Part shown: positions 44,768 through 53,481 of the stretch, one piece after another
Layout: the number at the start of each line of letters is the position of its first letter
How positions within the stretch are numbered: position 1 is the first letter of the stretch
Assembly: GCA_026692865.1 (NCBI GenBank)
Contig: JAPLNI010000025.1
Location: 220,309-284,308 of the forward strand
Length of the DNA stretch: 64,000 nucleotides
Source: Planctomycetota bacterium
GTDB lineage: Bacteria; Planctomycetota; Planctomycetia; Pirellulales; Pirellulaceae
Reading direction: 5' to 3'
Program-made: the position numbers and the translations under genes
The notes under the pieces: model-generated
Told to the model about the DNA's origin: nothing
Seen by the model: only the letters and a program-made list of their open reading frames with translations
Databases searched by the model: none

Positions 44768-45702
44768 GTACCACTGAAATTCAAATAGCCAGTTCTACTG
44801 CACCATCGGTGGCCGCTTCGGCATCGGTTGCGGAGTCGCTCTCGTGGTGGAAAGATTACATATCGCTAACAAAACCTCGAATTTTGTTAATGATTCTTCT
44901 GACAGTTGGCATCGGAATGGTGGCGTTCGCTCATCGCGAACTATCCGCTCTAATTGCAATTCACACATTGCTCGGAACAATGCTGATCGCAGCGAGTGCG
45001 AGCGTCCTAAATCAATGGCTAGAAGCCGATCAAGATGCACTCATGATGCGAACGAAAAATCGTCCACTTCCGGCGGGTCGGCTGACCAGTTTTGAAGCCG
45101 GGTTGTTTGGATGGGCTGTGGGCATCTTAGGATTTGCGTATCTAGCGATTGCTACTACCTGGACGGCGACTCTTGTTGGCCTCGCTACATGGGTGGCCTA
45201 CGTTTGGATCTACACGCCGATGAAGCAGTGGTCCTGGTGGAACACCGCAGTGGGGACATTGCCCGGAGCGTTGCCGGTGTTGATTGGTTGGACTGCTGCC
45301 GGGGGATCTATCTATGATTTGGAAGGTTGGGTTCTCACCTCGGTGGTTATCCTTTGGCAGTTCCCGCATTTTATGTCCATCGCGTGGTTATATCGTGATC
45401 AATATGCCGGTGCGGGCTATAAAATGCTGACCAATGTGGAACCAACCGGATTAGCCGCGGGTTGGCATGCAGTGATACCCGCAATGATTTTGATTCCTGT
45501 TTCGATTCTTGCGGTTACTCCCGAAAGCCCAGTAACTTGGTTCTTGGCGGCCTTGGCAGTTGTAAGTTGCCTCTCGCAAACAGCCGCATCGATCCGATTT
45601 CTTCGTGATCGTAACCAGCAAACGGCTCGAAAGCTACTGCATAGCTCTTTAATCTATCTGCCATCGATCCTTCTGATCGTGTTGGTGAGATCCATTTTAT
45701 GA
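44764..45702 (+). CDS. ctaB: Protoheme IX farnesyltransferase (heme O synthase)
   Basis: UbiA-family prenyltransferase attaching farnesyl to heme B. Conserved: LTKPRILLMILLTVGIGM, the first Asp-rich motif as NQWLEADQDALMMRTKNRPL (Glu replaces the first Asp), and YTPMKQWSWWNTAVGTLPGA, then WQFPHFMSIAWLYRDQY. About nine membrane segments. Overlaps ctaA by 4 bp (ATGA) and the next gene by 4 bp. Confidence 0.95.
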   Translation: MSTTEIQIASSTAPSVAASASVAESLSWWKDYISLTKPRILLMILLTVGIGMVAFAHRELSALIAIHTLLGTMLIAASASVLNQWLEADQDALMMRTKNRPLPAGRLTSFEAGLFGWAVGILGFAYLAIATTWTATLVGLATWVAYVWIYTPMKQWSWWNTAVGTLPGALPVLIGWTAAGGSIYDLEGWVLTSVVILWQFPHFMSIAWLYRDQYAGAGYKMLTNVEPTGLAAGWHAVIPAMILIPVSILAVTPESPVTWFLAALAVVSCLSQTAASIRFLRDRNQQTARKLLHSSLIYLPSILLIVLVRSIL

Positions 45703-46640
45703 TCGTCGATAAACACTCCAGTGCGAACGACGCTATTGTCGTAAGGGGTGTGTCGCACAAGTATCAGTCTAATCTCGCGATCGATGACCTCTCGTTTACG
45801 CTGGGTGCTAACCAAATCGTGGGGATTTTAGGACCCAATGGAAGTGGCAAATCGACCCTTTTTCGCTTGATTTCGACAATGATGCCTTTGCAAAAAGGTG
45901 ACATTGAAGTTTTCGGTGCGAGCACTCGCACTCAAATCTTTGCAGTACGTTCGACAATTGGAGTAGTCTTTCAATCACCTAGCCTGGATCGGAAGCTAAC
46001 AGTTCGGGAAAATCTAGATTGTCAGTCTGCTCTGGTTGGACTCTCCGGTGCAACACGTCGTTCGCGAGTCGCACAAGTCATAAAGCAACTTTCCATTAGC
46101 GATCGTGCTGACGATCGATGCGAGAAACTCTCCGGAGGGTTGAAGCGACGAGTTGAAATAGCAAAAGGCCTTCTTCATCATCCTAGACTGCTTTTGCTAG
46201 ACGAACCAAGTACTGGGCTAGATCCAGTCGCACGGTTAGAAATGTGGAAGGCTTTGAGCGAGCTCAAAGCATCTGAAGGTGTCACTATTGTAATGACGAC
46301 ACACCTATTAGAGGAAGCAGAAAAGTGCGACCTGCTAATCATTATGAACCGCGGCAAATGTGTCGCTTTCGATTCGCCCGATTCTCTCAGGCATGCTTCG
46401 GGAGGTGATGCAATATCGATCGAGTGCTTGGAACCAAACTCTGTTGCTAGCCTGTTGCAAAAGAACTTTCCATGGCAACCCAAAGTTGTTGGCTCCCAAG
46501 TCCGAGTTTCAATCGATTCGGCAGCTCAACATGTAGCCGCTATTTCTAACCTTCTGGGAGAATCAATGCGGAGCCTAACCATTGCTCGCCCAAGCCTTGA
46601 AGATGTCTTTATTGAAAAAACAGGCGATCGGCTCTTTTAA
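45699..46640 (+). CDS. ABC transporter ATP-binding protein, oxidase-assembly operon
   Basis: 313 residues. Walker A GPNGSGKSTLFRLISTMM, signature KLSGGLKRRVEIAKGLLHHP, Walker B LLLLDEPSTGLD, and switch His in MTTHLLEEAEKCD. The ~100-residue C-terminal extension matches DrrA/NodI-type exporters. The partner permease is encoded three genes later (48365). Placement between ctaB and DUF420 suggests a role in haem or copper delivery, comparable in idea to NosFY; this is inference. Confidence 0.92.
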   Translation: MIVDKHSSANDAIVVRGVSHKYQSNLAIDDLSFTLGANQIVGILGPNGSGKSTLFRLISTMMPLQKGDIEVFGASTRTQIFAVRSTIGVVFQSPSLDRKLTVRENLDCQSALVGLSGATRRSRVAQVIKQLSISDRADDRCEKLSGGLKRRVEIAKGLLHHPRLLLLDEPSTGLDPVARLEMWKALSELKASEGVTIVMTTHLLEEAEKCDLLIIMNRGKCVAFDSPDSLRHASGGDAISIECLEPNSVASLLQKNFPWQPKVVGSQVRVSIDSAAQHVAAISNLLGESMRSLTIARPSLEDVFIEKTGDRLF

Positions 46641-46655
46641 GTTTTCCGAAGTTAA

Positions 46656-47186
46656 ATGATCCCTATGAATGAAAAACAATCCAATTTACTCGTTAACACC
46701 TTATCCATCGTTGTCCCAATCGTCGTCGCCATTTTGTTGGGAATACCAACGAAGCTAGACCTTGGGTCGTGGACCAAAGTCCTGCCACATGTGATCGGGG
46801 GAATCAATACTCTTACGTCACTGCTTTTGATCGCTGGGATAATTTTTTTGAAGACAGGTAGCATTCGATACCATCGTTATGCGATGACTTCTGCATTTAC
46901 TCTTGGTGGGCTTTTTCTGGTTTGTTACGTGACATATCACCTTACGAACCCATCGACCAAATTTGGTGGAGAAGGGGTTATCCGAACAGTTTATTACACT
47001 GTTCTACTATCGCACATTGCGCTCTCGCTTGTGGTTCTTCCGTTAGTACTGCGAGCGTTTATCTTTGCACTGACCTCGCAGTTCGAGCGGCACAAAAGGA
47101 TCGCCAAGTTTGCGTTTCCAATTTGGTTGTATGTCTCTGTCACGGGCGTGATCGCCTACCTGATGATTTCCCCGTATTATCGATGA
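46656..47186 (+). CDS. DUF420 membrane protein (CtaM-like)
   Basis: 176 residues with about five membrane segments. The C-terminal half has the family pattern: LLSHIALSLVVLPLVLRAFI, RHKRIAKFAFPIWLYVSVTG, YLMISPYY, with conserved His in membrane helices (RYHRYAM, VTYHL). DUF420 proteins include CtaM, needed in Gram-positive bacteria for haem-A oxidase maturation, which fits the neighbours. 15 bp after the ABC ATPase gene. Confidence 0.88.
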   Translation: MIPMNEKQSNLLVNTLSIVVPIVVAILLGIPTKLDLGSWTKVLPHVIGGINTLTSLLLIAGIIFLKTGSIRYHRYAMTSAFTLGGLFLVCYVTYHLTNPSTKFGGEGVIRTVYYTVLLSHIALSLVVLPLVLRAFIFALTSQFERHKRIAKFAFPIWLYVSVTGVIAYLMISPYYR

Positions 47187-47280
47187 TAAGATACACAGCC
47201 TCGGAAGCTTTTCATTCACATTGCTTGATGTGCTGAATTGAAGCTTAAGGCCAACGTCGTTAGTTTAAGGACTCTCAAGA

Positions 47281-48339
47281 ATGTTCAGCATTCCATTTGC
47301 ACAAAATCAAAAAATCTCGCGTCGCGATTCAATCGTCAGCGGCATTGCTGCGGCTGTCACTGCCGCAGGTACTGCAACGCTTGCGACCTCTGCAATGGGG
47401 CACGCGAACGTTGCGTCAGGTACGGTCACGGTTGATGCACGATGTCGATCGATAAAAAAGTACGCGATGCGAAAGTCGATTAACTTGTGGGCCTTTCCCT
47501 ATCCGGAACGCATGTCACTGAAAGAGTGTTTGGAGCTTGCAAAGAGAGCCGGCTTCGACGCAATCGAGCTGAACTACGATCTCGATAATGACTTGTCACC
47601 CAAGGCGTCACCAAAACAATTAGCTGCCATCCGGCAACTGGCTGATCAAATCGGAATCGAAATCAGTGGCTTGTGTAGTTTTTTGTTTTGGCCCTATCCG
47701 CTGTCGAGCAATGACGCGGCCAAGCGAGACCGAGGTATCGAGTTAGCCGGATTGATGGCCGATGCGACTCATCACATGGGCCTTGAAAACTTGCTCGTTG
47801 TCCCAGGAGCGGTTCATATTCCTTGGCGTGACGACCACGATCCTGTTCCTAATGACGTTTGTGAGCGGAGAGCAAAAGAGGCGATCGGCAAACTGGTTGG
47901 TAAAGCAGAAAAGCTTCACGTTTCGCTTAATATGGAAAACATCTTCTTCAACGGGTTTTTGATGACACCGATGGAGATGAATCATTTCGTCGATAGCTTC
48001 GGTAGCGAGGCCGTGCGTGTTCATTTTGACACGGGCAACATATCCATGTTTCAGTTTGCAGAGCACTGGATACCTATTCTCGATAAGCGGATTAAAAACA
48101 TCCACTTCAAAGAGTTTACGAAGAAAGGCACAGACTATTCTCTGGAGACTTTTCGACCACTTTTGGACGGCACAACAAATTGGCCAGCCGTGATGACGGC
48201 GCTAGAATCAGTTGGCTACACCGGAAGCGTTACCTTTGAATACTTTCACCCGTACATTCATTACCCTGAAGCGTTGATTTATCAGACATCCGATTCACTA
48301 GACCGGATGTTGGGACGCGATCAAGCGTGGAAGAGTTAG
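47281..48339 (+). CDS. Tat-exported sugar phosphate isomerase/epimerase-like TIM barrel protein
   Basis: An N-terminal twin-arginine signal (ISRRDSIVSGIAAAVTAAGT) suggests Tat export. The rest is an AP_endonuc_2/xylose isomerase-like barrel: AKRAGFDAIELNYDL, VSLNMENIFFNGF, RVHFDTGNISMFQ, IKNIHFKEF, and SVTFEYFHPY supply the usual Glu/Asp/His/Glu metal ligands. Substrate unknown. Planctomycetes have many exported members. Its place between the oxidase-assembly DUF420 and ABC permease genes is unusual. Confidence 0.85.
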   Translation: MFSIPFAQNQKISRRDSIVSGIAAAVTAAGTATLATSAMGHANVASGTVTVDARCRSIKKYAMRKSINLWAFPYPERMSLKECLELAKRAGFDAIELNYDLDNDLSPKASPKQLAAIRQLADQIGIEISGLCSFLFWPYPLSSNDAAKRDRGIELAGLMADATHHMGLENLLVVPGAVHIPWRDDHDPVPNDVCERRAKEAIGKLVGKAEKLHVSLNMENIFFNGFLMTPMEMNHFVDSFGSEAVRVHFDTGNISMFQFAEHWIPILDKRIKNIHFKEFTKKGTDYSLETFRPLLDGTTNWPAVMTALESVGYTGSVTFEYFHPYIHYPEALIYQTSDSLDRMLGRDQAWKS

Positions 48340-48364
48340 CAGAATAACCAAGACACGATTTTTT

Positions 48365-49261
48365 ATGAATGAAAACAGTCCCATCATCGCAAACACATTG
48401 TCCACATCGTCGGTTGCGTCTGAACATCGATCGTCAGCAAACTTGCCAAGTTCGCTACCACGTTCTCTGCCTGTGGTTTGGATGTTAGCCAAACGCGAGT
48501 GGGTTCGATTTTTTCGCCAACCGCATCGAGTTGTTGCTGCGGTGGGTCAGCCGATTTTGTTTTGGATTCTGTTTGGAACGGGGCTGCACGGCGCATTTCG
48601 AGGCAATGGCGACCAGGGGTTTATGGGCTACTATTTACCAGGGACGGTAGCTCTGATTCTGCTATTCACAGCCATCTTCGCGACCATCTCGATCATTGAA
48701 GATCGTCGCGAAGGATTCTTGCAAAATGTGGTTGTTGCTGCAGTTCCACGATGGACGATCGCTTTGGGCAAGACGATTGGCGGAGCGGTGATTGCGTGGG
48801 TCCAAGCTGCGTTTTTTATAGGCCTTCTCGTTGCATTCGGAACGGTACCGTTCGAATGGAGTTTGATATCGCTGGGGGCTTTTATGGCTCTTGCAGCTTT
48901 AGGCATGACGGCATTGGGCGTGTGCATGGCATGGCCTCTCGATTCAACTCAAGGGTTTCATGCGTTGATGAATCTTTGCCTGATGCCGATGTGGCTGCTC
49001 AGTGGTGCTTTCTTTCCGATACCGATCGTAAATAGTGATTCCCCGGTCGGACAAAGTGTTATGCACTGGATCATGCGATTTAATCCGCTCACTTATCCTG
49101 TTGCAGGAATGCGATGGACCATGTTTCCAGACATGCAAACGTCCAACTTTTGGCAGCCGACGATTACCATGAGTTGGTTGGTAACTTTATCGTTTACCCT
49201 TGTCACTTTGATGGCTGCGACACTGATTGTTCGTCGTAATGCTAAAGGAGATATACAGTGA
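48365..49261 (+). CDS. ABC-2 type permease, oxidase-assembly operon
   Basis: 298 residues with six membrane segments, starting MLAKREWVRFFRQPHRVVAA after a ~35-residue polar N terminus. The ABC-2 pattern LPGTVALILLFTAIFATISI and EDRREGFLQNVVVAAVPRWT is clear, as is LSGAFFPIPIVNSDSPVG before the last helices. It partners the ATPase at 45699. 25 bp after the TIM-barrel gene; overlaps the SCO gene by 4 bp (GTGA). Confidence 0.92.
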   Translation: MNENSPIIANTLSTSSVASEHRSSANLPSSLPRSLPVVWMLAKREWVRFFRQPHRVVAAVGQPILFWILFGTGLHGAFRGNGDQGFMGYYLPGTVALILLFTAIFATISIIEDRREGFLQNVVVAAVPRWTIALGKTIGGAVIAWVQAAFFIGLLVAFGTVPFEWSLISLGAFMALAALGMTALGVCMAWPLDSTQGFHALMNLCLMPMWLLSGAFFPIPIVNSDSPVGQSVMHWIMRFNPLTYPVAGMRWTMFPDMQTSNFWQPTITMSWLVTLSFTLVTLMAATLIVRRNAKGDIQ

Positions 49262-50016
49262 AGATTCGACTGCTTGTTTTGTTTGTTGCAGCATTCGTGG
49301 GAATTGGCTTGGCTGTTCTGACCAAAAGAAACGCACCAACTCCACAAAAGCCCACCGCTCAGACCGCCGCTCAGTCGGATGACGATTCGATGAACCCCGA
49401 TATCGCTGGGTCTTCGATCGTCGAATCACCCTTCGGTGAAGATCCTGGTCAGCGACAGGCGATCGCTTCGATGCGTTCGGGGCTGGTTAACGTAGATTCC
49501 AAGGACTGGCTACAGTCATTCGACCTGACAGAAAGAAGTGGCGACGCTATTGATAGCGAGCAACTCAAGGGAGCTCCCTACATTGCGAGCTTCTTTTTCT
49601 CTAAGTGTCCTGGGAGTTGCAAGCAACAGAACAATCAAATGCGACTGCTTCAGGAGAAGTATCGCGACACTCCCATTCGATTAGTGAGTATCTCAGTAGA
49701 CCCTGAAGCAGACACACCGGAGGTCCTTTCCGAATACGCCAACAGCTTTGGTGCTGACAAGAATAAGTGGCTGTTTTTCACGGGCGACATCAAATACATT
49801 TCGAAGGTTGCTGGTGAAGTTTTCTTCCTTGGCCAAGTCGGACTCAAAGGCCATCCGGATCGATTCTGCTTAGTAGATGCTGATGGAAAGCTGGTAGGAA
49901 AATACAACTGGCACGAGGAAACGGAGCTGGAGATGCTCGATAAGCACGTTAAAGAACTCTTGGCAGGCAAGCAAGCCATTTCCAGCGAAAGCGTTACGAC
50001 TCCATCGGTTCAATAA
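49258..50016 (+). CDS. SCO family copper chaperone
   Basis: SCO proteins insert copper into the CuA site of cytochrome oxidase subunit II. A membrane anchor (RLLVLFVAAFVGIGLAVLTK) is followed by the thioredoxin-like domain with copper-binding CPGSC (residues 117-121, FFFSKCPGSCKQQNN) and the later His in KGHPDRFCLVDADGKLVGKY. GTG start inside the permease stop. It ends the operon and ties the whole unit to haem-copper oxidase assembly. Confidence 0.93.
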   Translation: MKIRLLVLFVAAFVGIGLAVLTKRNAPTPQKPTAQTAAQSDDDSMNPDIAGSSIVESPFGEDPGQRQAIASMRSGLVNVDSKDWLQSFDLTERSGDAIDSEQLKGAPYIASFFFSKCPGSCKQQNNQMRLLQEKYRDTPIRLVSISVDPEADTPEVLSEYANSFGADKNKWLFFTGDIKYISKVAGEVFFLGQVGLKGHPDRFCLVDADGKLVGKYNWHEETELEMLDKHVKELLAGKQAISSESVTTPSVQ

Positions 50017-50180
50017 GGTGCTCCGAAAATCGGTTCGCAAGCCATCACGCGACGTTGCGAGGCAAGATGTTTCACCCAATCAATTTGCCAAGATCATGAT
50101 GAGCCCTCTTCTAGCAACAACTGCCCTTGCAAGGAGGCTCCGAACACTTTCTTGACGCCCCTTTCAAAGATCGATCGATA

Positions 50181-50414
50181 ATGAAAAGAAAAAAGGTTCG
50201 CAAAAAGCGTTCTCGCGAGTTGGGTGCGACACTTAACGATGAATCGACTTACATATGCGATTCTTGCGGAGAAGAGATTGTTGTCCCGATCGATCTCTCA
50301 GCCGGAGATGATCAGCGCTACGTGGAAGATTGTCCCGTTTGCTGTAACCCCAACGTAGTTTCCGTAATGATTTACGAAGATGGTGACGTACGCTGTTGGG
50401 CCGAATCGGAGTGA
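50181..50414 (+). CDS. CPXCG motif-containing cysteine-rich protein
   Basis: 77 residues. A Lys/Arg-rich start (MKRKKVRKKRSRELG) is followed by a zinc-ribbon-like core with CDSCGEEIVVPID and DCPVCCNPNVVSVM, matching the CPXCG family of unknown function. ATG at 50181 was chosen; the frame is open 18 codons earlier. Its last 43 bp overlap the convergent DUF188 gene. Confidence 0.85.
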   Translation: MKRKKVRKKRSRELGATLNDESTYICDSCGEEIVVPIDLSAGDDQRYVEDCPVCCNPNVVSVMIYEDGDVRCWAESE

Positions 50415-50902
50415 CCCGCGATGGTTACTTTTTGCTGCAACAATGCCTTTTCTTTGAATGCTTTTGTAAGCACTCGATCGAGAGCCGAAGCGAATGCGGT
50501 GCGATCTTTTTGTCCGTAGGGAGCTGGTCCCGAAAGCTCCATCCCAGCACCGCGTGCGAGATCCAAAAAATCGCGTGCAGCTAATCGCCCCGAGATGTTT
50601 CGTTCGTCATATTCTTCGCCGCGTGGATCGATAACGTAAACTTGTTTAGCAACCAATTGGGCGGCTAAAGGAATATCAGCGGTGATAGTGACATCGCCGG
50701 CAGTGGAGTTTTGAACGATGTATTGGTCGGCAACATTCGCACCATCGCGAACGGTTACGCTAGAAATAAGCGAGCTTCCACCGGGCGTCCATATCGATTG
50801 ATTCGCTACCAAAACGACTGGGAGTTTCAGTCTCGCTGATGCTCGGAAGACAAGCTCTTTCACCTCACGCGGTGCCGCATCGGCGTCGATCCAAATCTTC
50901 AT
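50372..50902 (-). CDS. YaiI/YqxD family (DUF188) protein
   Basis: 176 residues, starting MKIWIDADAAPREVKELVFR, the family signature, here with Ala where Cys is usual (DADACP). GDVTITADIPLAAQLVAKQV and NISGRLAARDFLDLARGAG follow. The family is PIN-domain related and its role is unknown. It starts 12 bp after the 789-residue gene ends, on the same strand. Confidence 0.9.
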   Translation of the reverse strand: MKIWIDADAAPREVKELVFRASARLKLPVVLVANQSIWTPGGSSLISSVTVRDGANVADQYIVQNSTAGDVTITADIPLAAQLVAKQVYVIDPRGEEYDERNISGRLAARDFLDLARGAGMELSGPAPYGQKDRTAFASALDRVLTKAFKEKALLQQKVTIAGHSDSAQQRTSPSS

Positions 50903-50914
50903 CGCGAACCTTCG

Positions 50915-53284
50915 CTATACCTTTCGAATGAAGTGGGCCGCATAGCTTCGCACTTCTTGTCCATTGAGAACGTGGACTGTTCGAAGTTGCTGAATGACCC
51001 CATCGTTGAACTGTCCCAACGGTACGTGGACCAAGGACCTGCCGTGACGTTTCGCCCACTTACGCCATGTTGCATTAGGCGGTTTGGGGCTGAGCAGCGC
51101 GATTTGTTTGGATTGCGAATGGACACAGGCGGCGGCGATCAAGCGATCTTCTAAGGTGTCTGCAAAATCGAGTTCCTTATCATACCAAATATCGGCAATA
51201 GATCGCGGTGGATAAAGGAATAATGCTCCACCATACGTTGCGACGGCTACACCCGGGCCAAGAAGCGCGTCACCGAAATTGGTCGCAAAAAACGCCAGCG
51301 TCGATTCGTCTTTGTGCTCGGCGAACCAAGTGGTACGCCAGGGATACTCGCGAGGATCAGCAAAGGAATCAAAGAGCATGACGCAGGCATCCAAATGGCC
51401 TACCGATGGAGGTTGGATTTTGACGTACAAGTTTCCGTCATACCAGTGACGAAGCGTTTCACGAATGTCGATGCCATCCATCAAGCTAGTCGAAAACTTT
51501 TCGCTACGTGCCAAATCTGCTCCAAGAGATGCTCGTGCTCGATCAAGAACTCGAGTCCGAAAACTTTCGATTAGATCGTCCTCTGGAGGCCATGAACACT
51601 GACGATAGGGATTCCATCGCATTTGCCAATCCTTGGAATCGCTTGTCAACGGACGTCGATTCAGTTCGATCGATCGCCACTGCATCGGATTCCCAGCAAG
51701 CCGGCTAACCATTTCCGTGATTTCACCATCAGGCAACCGAGCCCAATCCGTTGACATCGATATTGCCGGCCAGGGTAGCTCGTCCATGAACGAATAGTTG
51801 GAGGCTGCTTCGACAACATGAATTGCGAATTGATCGCCTAGAACTTGTTTGGCGGCGATGGTTATCGTGTACAAATCGGGAGTCATCCGGGAATCTAGCA
51901 ATGTAAGATTGCGGATGTACTTCAAACACTGCGAAAGCAAAAGCGGTGTTATCTTGCGAGCTCGTTTACCGAGATCGGCCATATAACTTGCTCGAGCCGA
52001 CATCAGCAGTCGCTTGATGCCATCGATCGCGGCTCCCGAGGCGGTTTGACTTGTCGATGCTGAGTGCCCTGCCGTCACGATGCGTCCTTCCTCATAGACG
52101 CCGGTGATGTAGGGGAGTTCACTCAGCAAGAATACCAAAGTGTTCTCATGGACGGCACAGATTTCAGGTTCCTCGACGGCCACGTCCTCGACAGGCGAAT
52201 TGTCTAGATCACCGGAAGAAGGGCTCGGATCAATCGCTTCTTCGAGAGTGCCGTTGTTGAGTTGCTGGTATGCCTCGCGAATCCATGGCCAATGCTCGAT
52301 CGAGCACACCATGACAATTTGTTTGTAGCGACTTTTTAACTTATGGAGATTCTTCGCCATCGTCTGTATTCGATTGCGAGTTTGTTTCAACTGGGGTCGC
52401 CCGATGGCTGTCAGTACAGCAGCACTGAAAGATTCCAAAGAGACTTCACGTAGAGCAAAACCGTCGGGTAAAGAAGAAGCCTCCGATGCAAACAGACCGA
52501 CTTCAAGATCAATGAAGGCGGTTGGGATGTGTTCTGATTGAGCGAATCGAAGAGCGGCAATCACACTTTGGCATGGATCAATCGGAACGTAACTCGTCGG
52601 AAAATATTCCTCACCGTATTCCTCTGAAGAGTATTCCATCTCGAAATCCGAATCGTCTTCATCGAAATCGGCAGAGTCCTCTTCATCATTGAAGATCTCT
52701 CGACGCATTTCGTCAGTCACGTCTCCGTAGTAGTACTGCTCTGGATTGTTCGGTTTTTCTTTGTAGCTCGATTCTGAGTCATAGATATTGTGACCCTCTG
52801 GGTGCTCTGCATAGAGAGCGTCCAGGGGGCTTACGATGTCTTTGATGGAGCGAGGGCGTTGCACGTCAATTGGGTCAAAGTCGTCATCGATTTCGATGTC
52901 TTCAGCTTCACTGTCATCGTCATCGGTTCTGCTCGAAACATCATCAATGTCTTCTTCGTCGTCGTTCGTGTCACCGGATTCTTCGTCGCTTGGATCAAGA
53001 TCTAGCAGATCTTGATCAATCGGGCGTTGGATGACGATCGAAGGGATGGGTAGACGATTCACAGCCATCATCACTGGCGATTGAAACGACTGGGGTAGTG
53101 GGACAGCCAGGCAATCAAACGATCGATGAAGGAGCCAGTTTTCGACCGCACGTGCGTATTGCCCACATCCATGCACAACCGGCAAAAGTGTTATGGAATC
53201 GTCTAGTCGAAAGCAGTCCTGTGGCATAATGTTTTTGTTCGCAATAAAAAGTCGCAATGGACAATTGCCTGATAGTTGACTCAT
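50915..53284 (-). CDS. Hypothetical protein, 789 aa, with acidic insertion
   Basis: I do not firmly recognise it. The N terminus (LLPVVHGCGQYARAVENWLL) and ALRFAQSEHIPTAFIDLEVG recall the TraB/DUF5682 group, where a similar pair of motifs occurs, but the insertion between them (about residues 95-235) is extremely Asp/Glu-rich, which is odd. Residues ~240-410 include a conserved-looking block (QTRNRIQTMAKNLHKLKSRY) and ITGVYEEGRIVTAG. Residues ~420-789 appear globular, with no membrane segment or signal peptide. DUF188 lies 12 bp downstream. Confidence 0.5.
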   Translation of the reverse strand: MSQLSGNCPLRLFIANKNIMPQDCFRLDDSITLLPVVHGCGQYARAVENWLLHRSFDCLAVPLPQSFQSPVMMAVNRLPIPSIVIQRPIDQDLLDLDPSDEESGDTNDDEEDIDDVSSRTDDDDSEAEDIEIDDDFDPIDVQRPRSIKDIVSPLDALYAEHPEGHNIYDSESSYKEKPNNPEQYYYGDVTDEMRREIFNDEEDSADFDEDDSDFEMEYSSEEYGEEYFPTSYVPIDPCQSVIAALRFAQSEHIPTAFIDLEVGLFASEASSLPDGFALREVSLESFSAAVLTAIGRPQLKQTRNRIQTMAKNLHKLKSRYKQIVMVCSIEHWPWIREAYQQLNNGTLEEAIDPSPSSGDLDNSPVEDVAVEEPEICAVHENTLVFLLSELPYITGVYEEGRIVTAGHSASTSQTASGAAIDGIKRLLMSARASYMADLGKRARKITPLLLSQCLKYIRNLTLLDSRMTPDLYTITIAAKQVLGDQFAIHVVEAASNYSFMDELPWPAISMSTDWARLPDGEITEMVSRLAGNPMQWRSIELNRRPLTSDSKDWQMRWNPYRQCSWPPEDDLIESFRTRVLDRARASLGADLARSEKFSTSLMDGIDIRETLRHWYDGNLYVKIQPPSVGHLDACVMLFDSFADPREYPWRTTWFAEHKDESTLAFFATNFGDALLGPGVAVATYGGALFLYPPRSIADIWYDKELDFADTLEDRLIAAACVHSQSKQIALLSPKPPNATWRKWAKRHGRSLVHVPLGQFNDGVIQQLRTVHVLNGQEVRSYAAHFIRKV

Positions 53285-53398
53285 GAATCTGTTGTCACAA
53301 GTGCCGAGCCAGACTTAATTGAAATGAAATGATTCTCTATTGCAATGCCAAGCTCACTTGCTGAGGCTTTGACCAGATTAAAAAATGGGTTTGTACTC

Positions 53399-53481
53399 GT
53401 AGCAGGTGTCGTCAGACATCTGAAGACCGCAGCTCTTGGCGTTATTTCCGCCGAGGTCTGAATTCTTACGAATTCAGCTAC
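53399..53481 (-). repeat. 83-bp REPIN-like element, copy c
   Basis: Read on the minus strand it starts GTAGCTGAATTCGTAAGAAT (53481 downwards) and ends GACACCTGCTAC (at 53399). It matches copy a (17860) in the first 27 and last ~25 bases, with a different middle. The GTAGC start lies in the pseudouridine synthase gene and the following TGA is that gene's stop. Confidence 0.85.
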
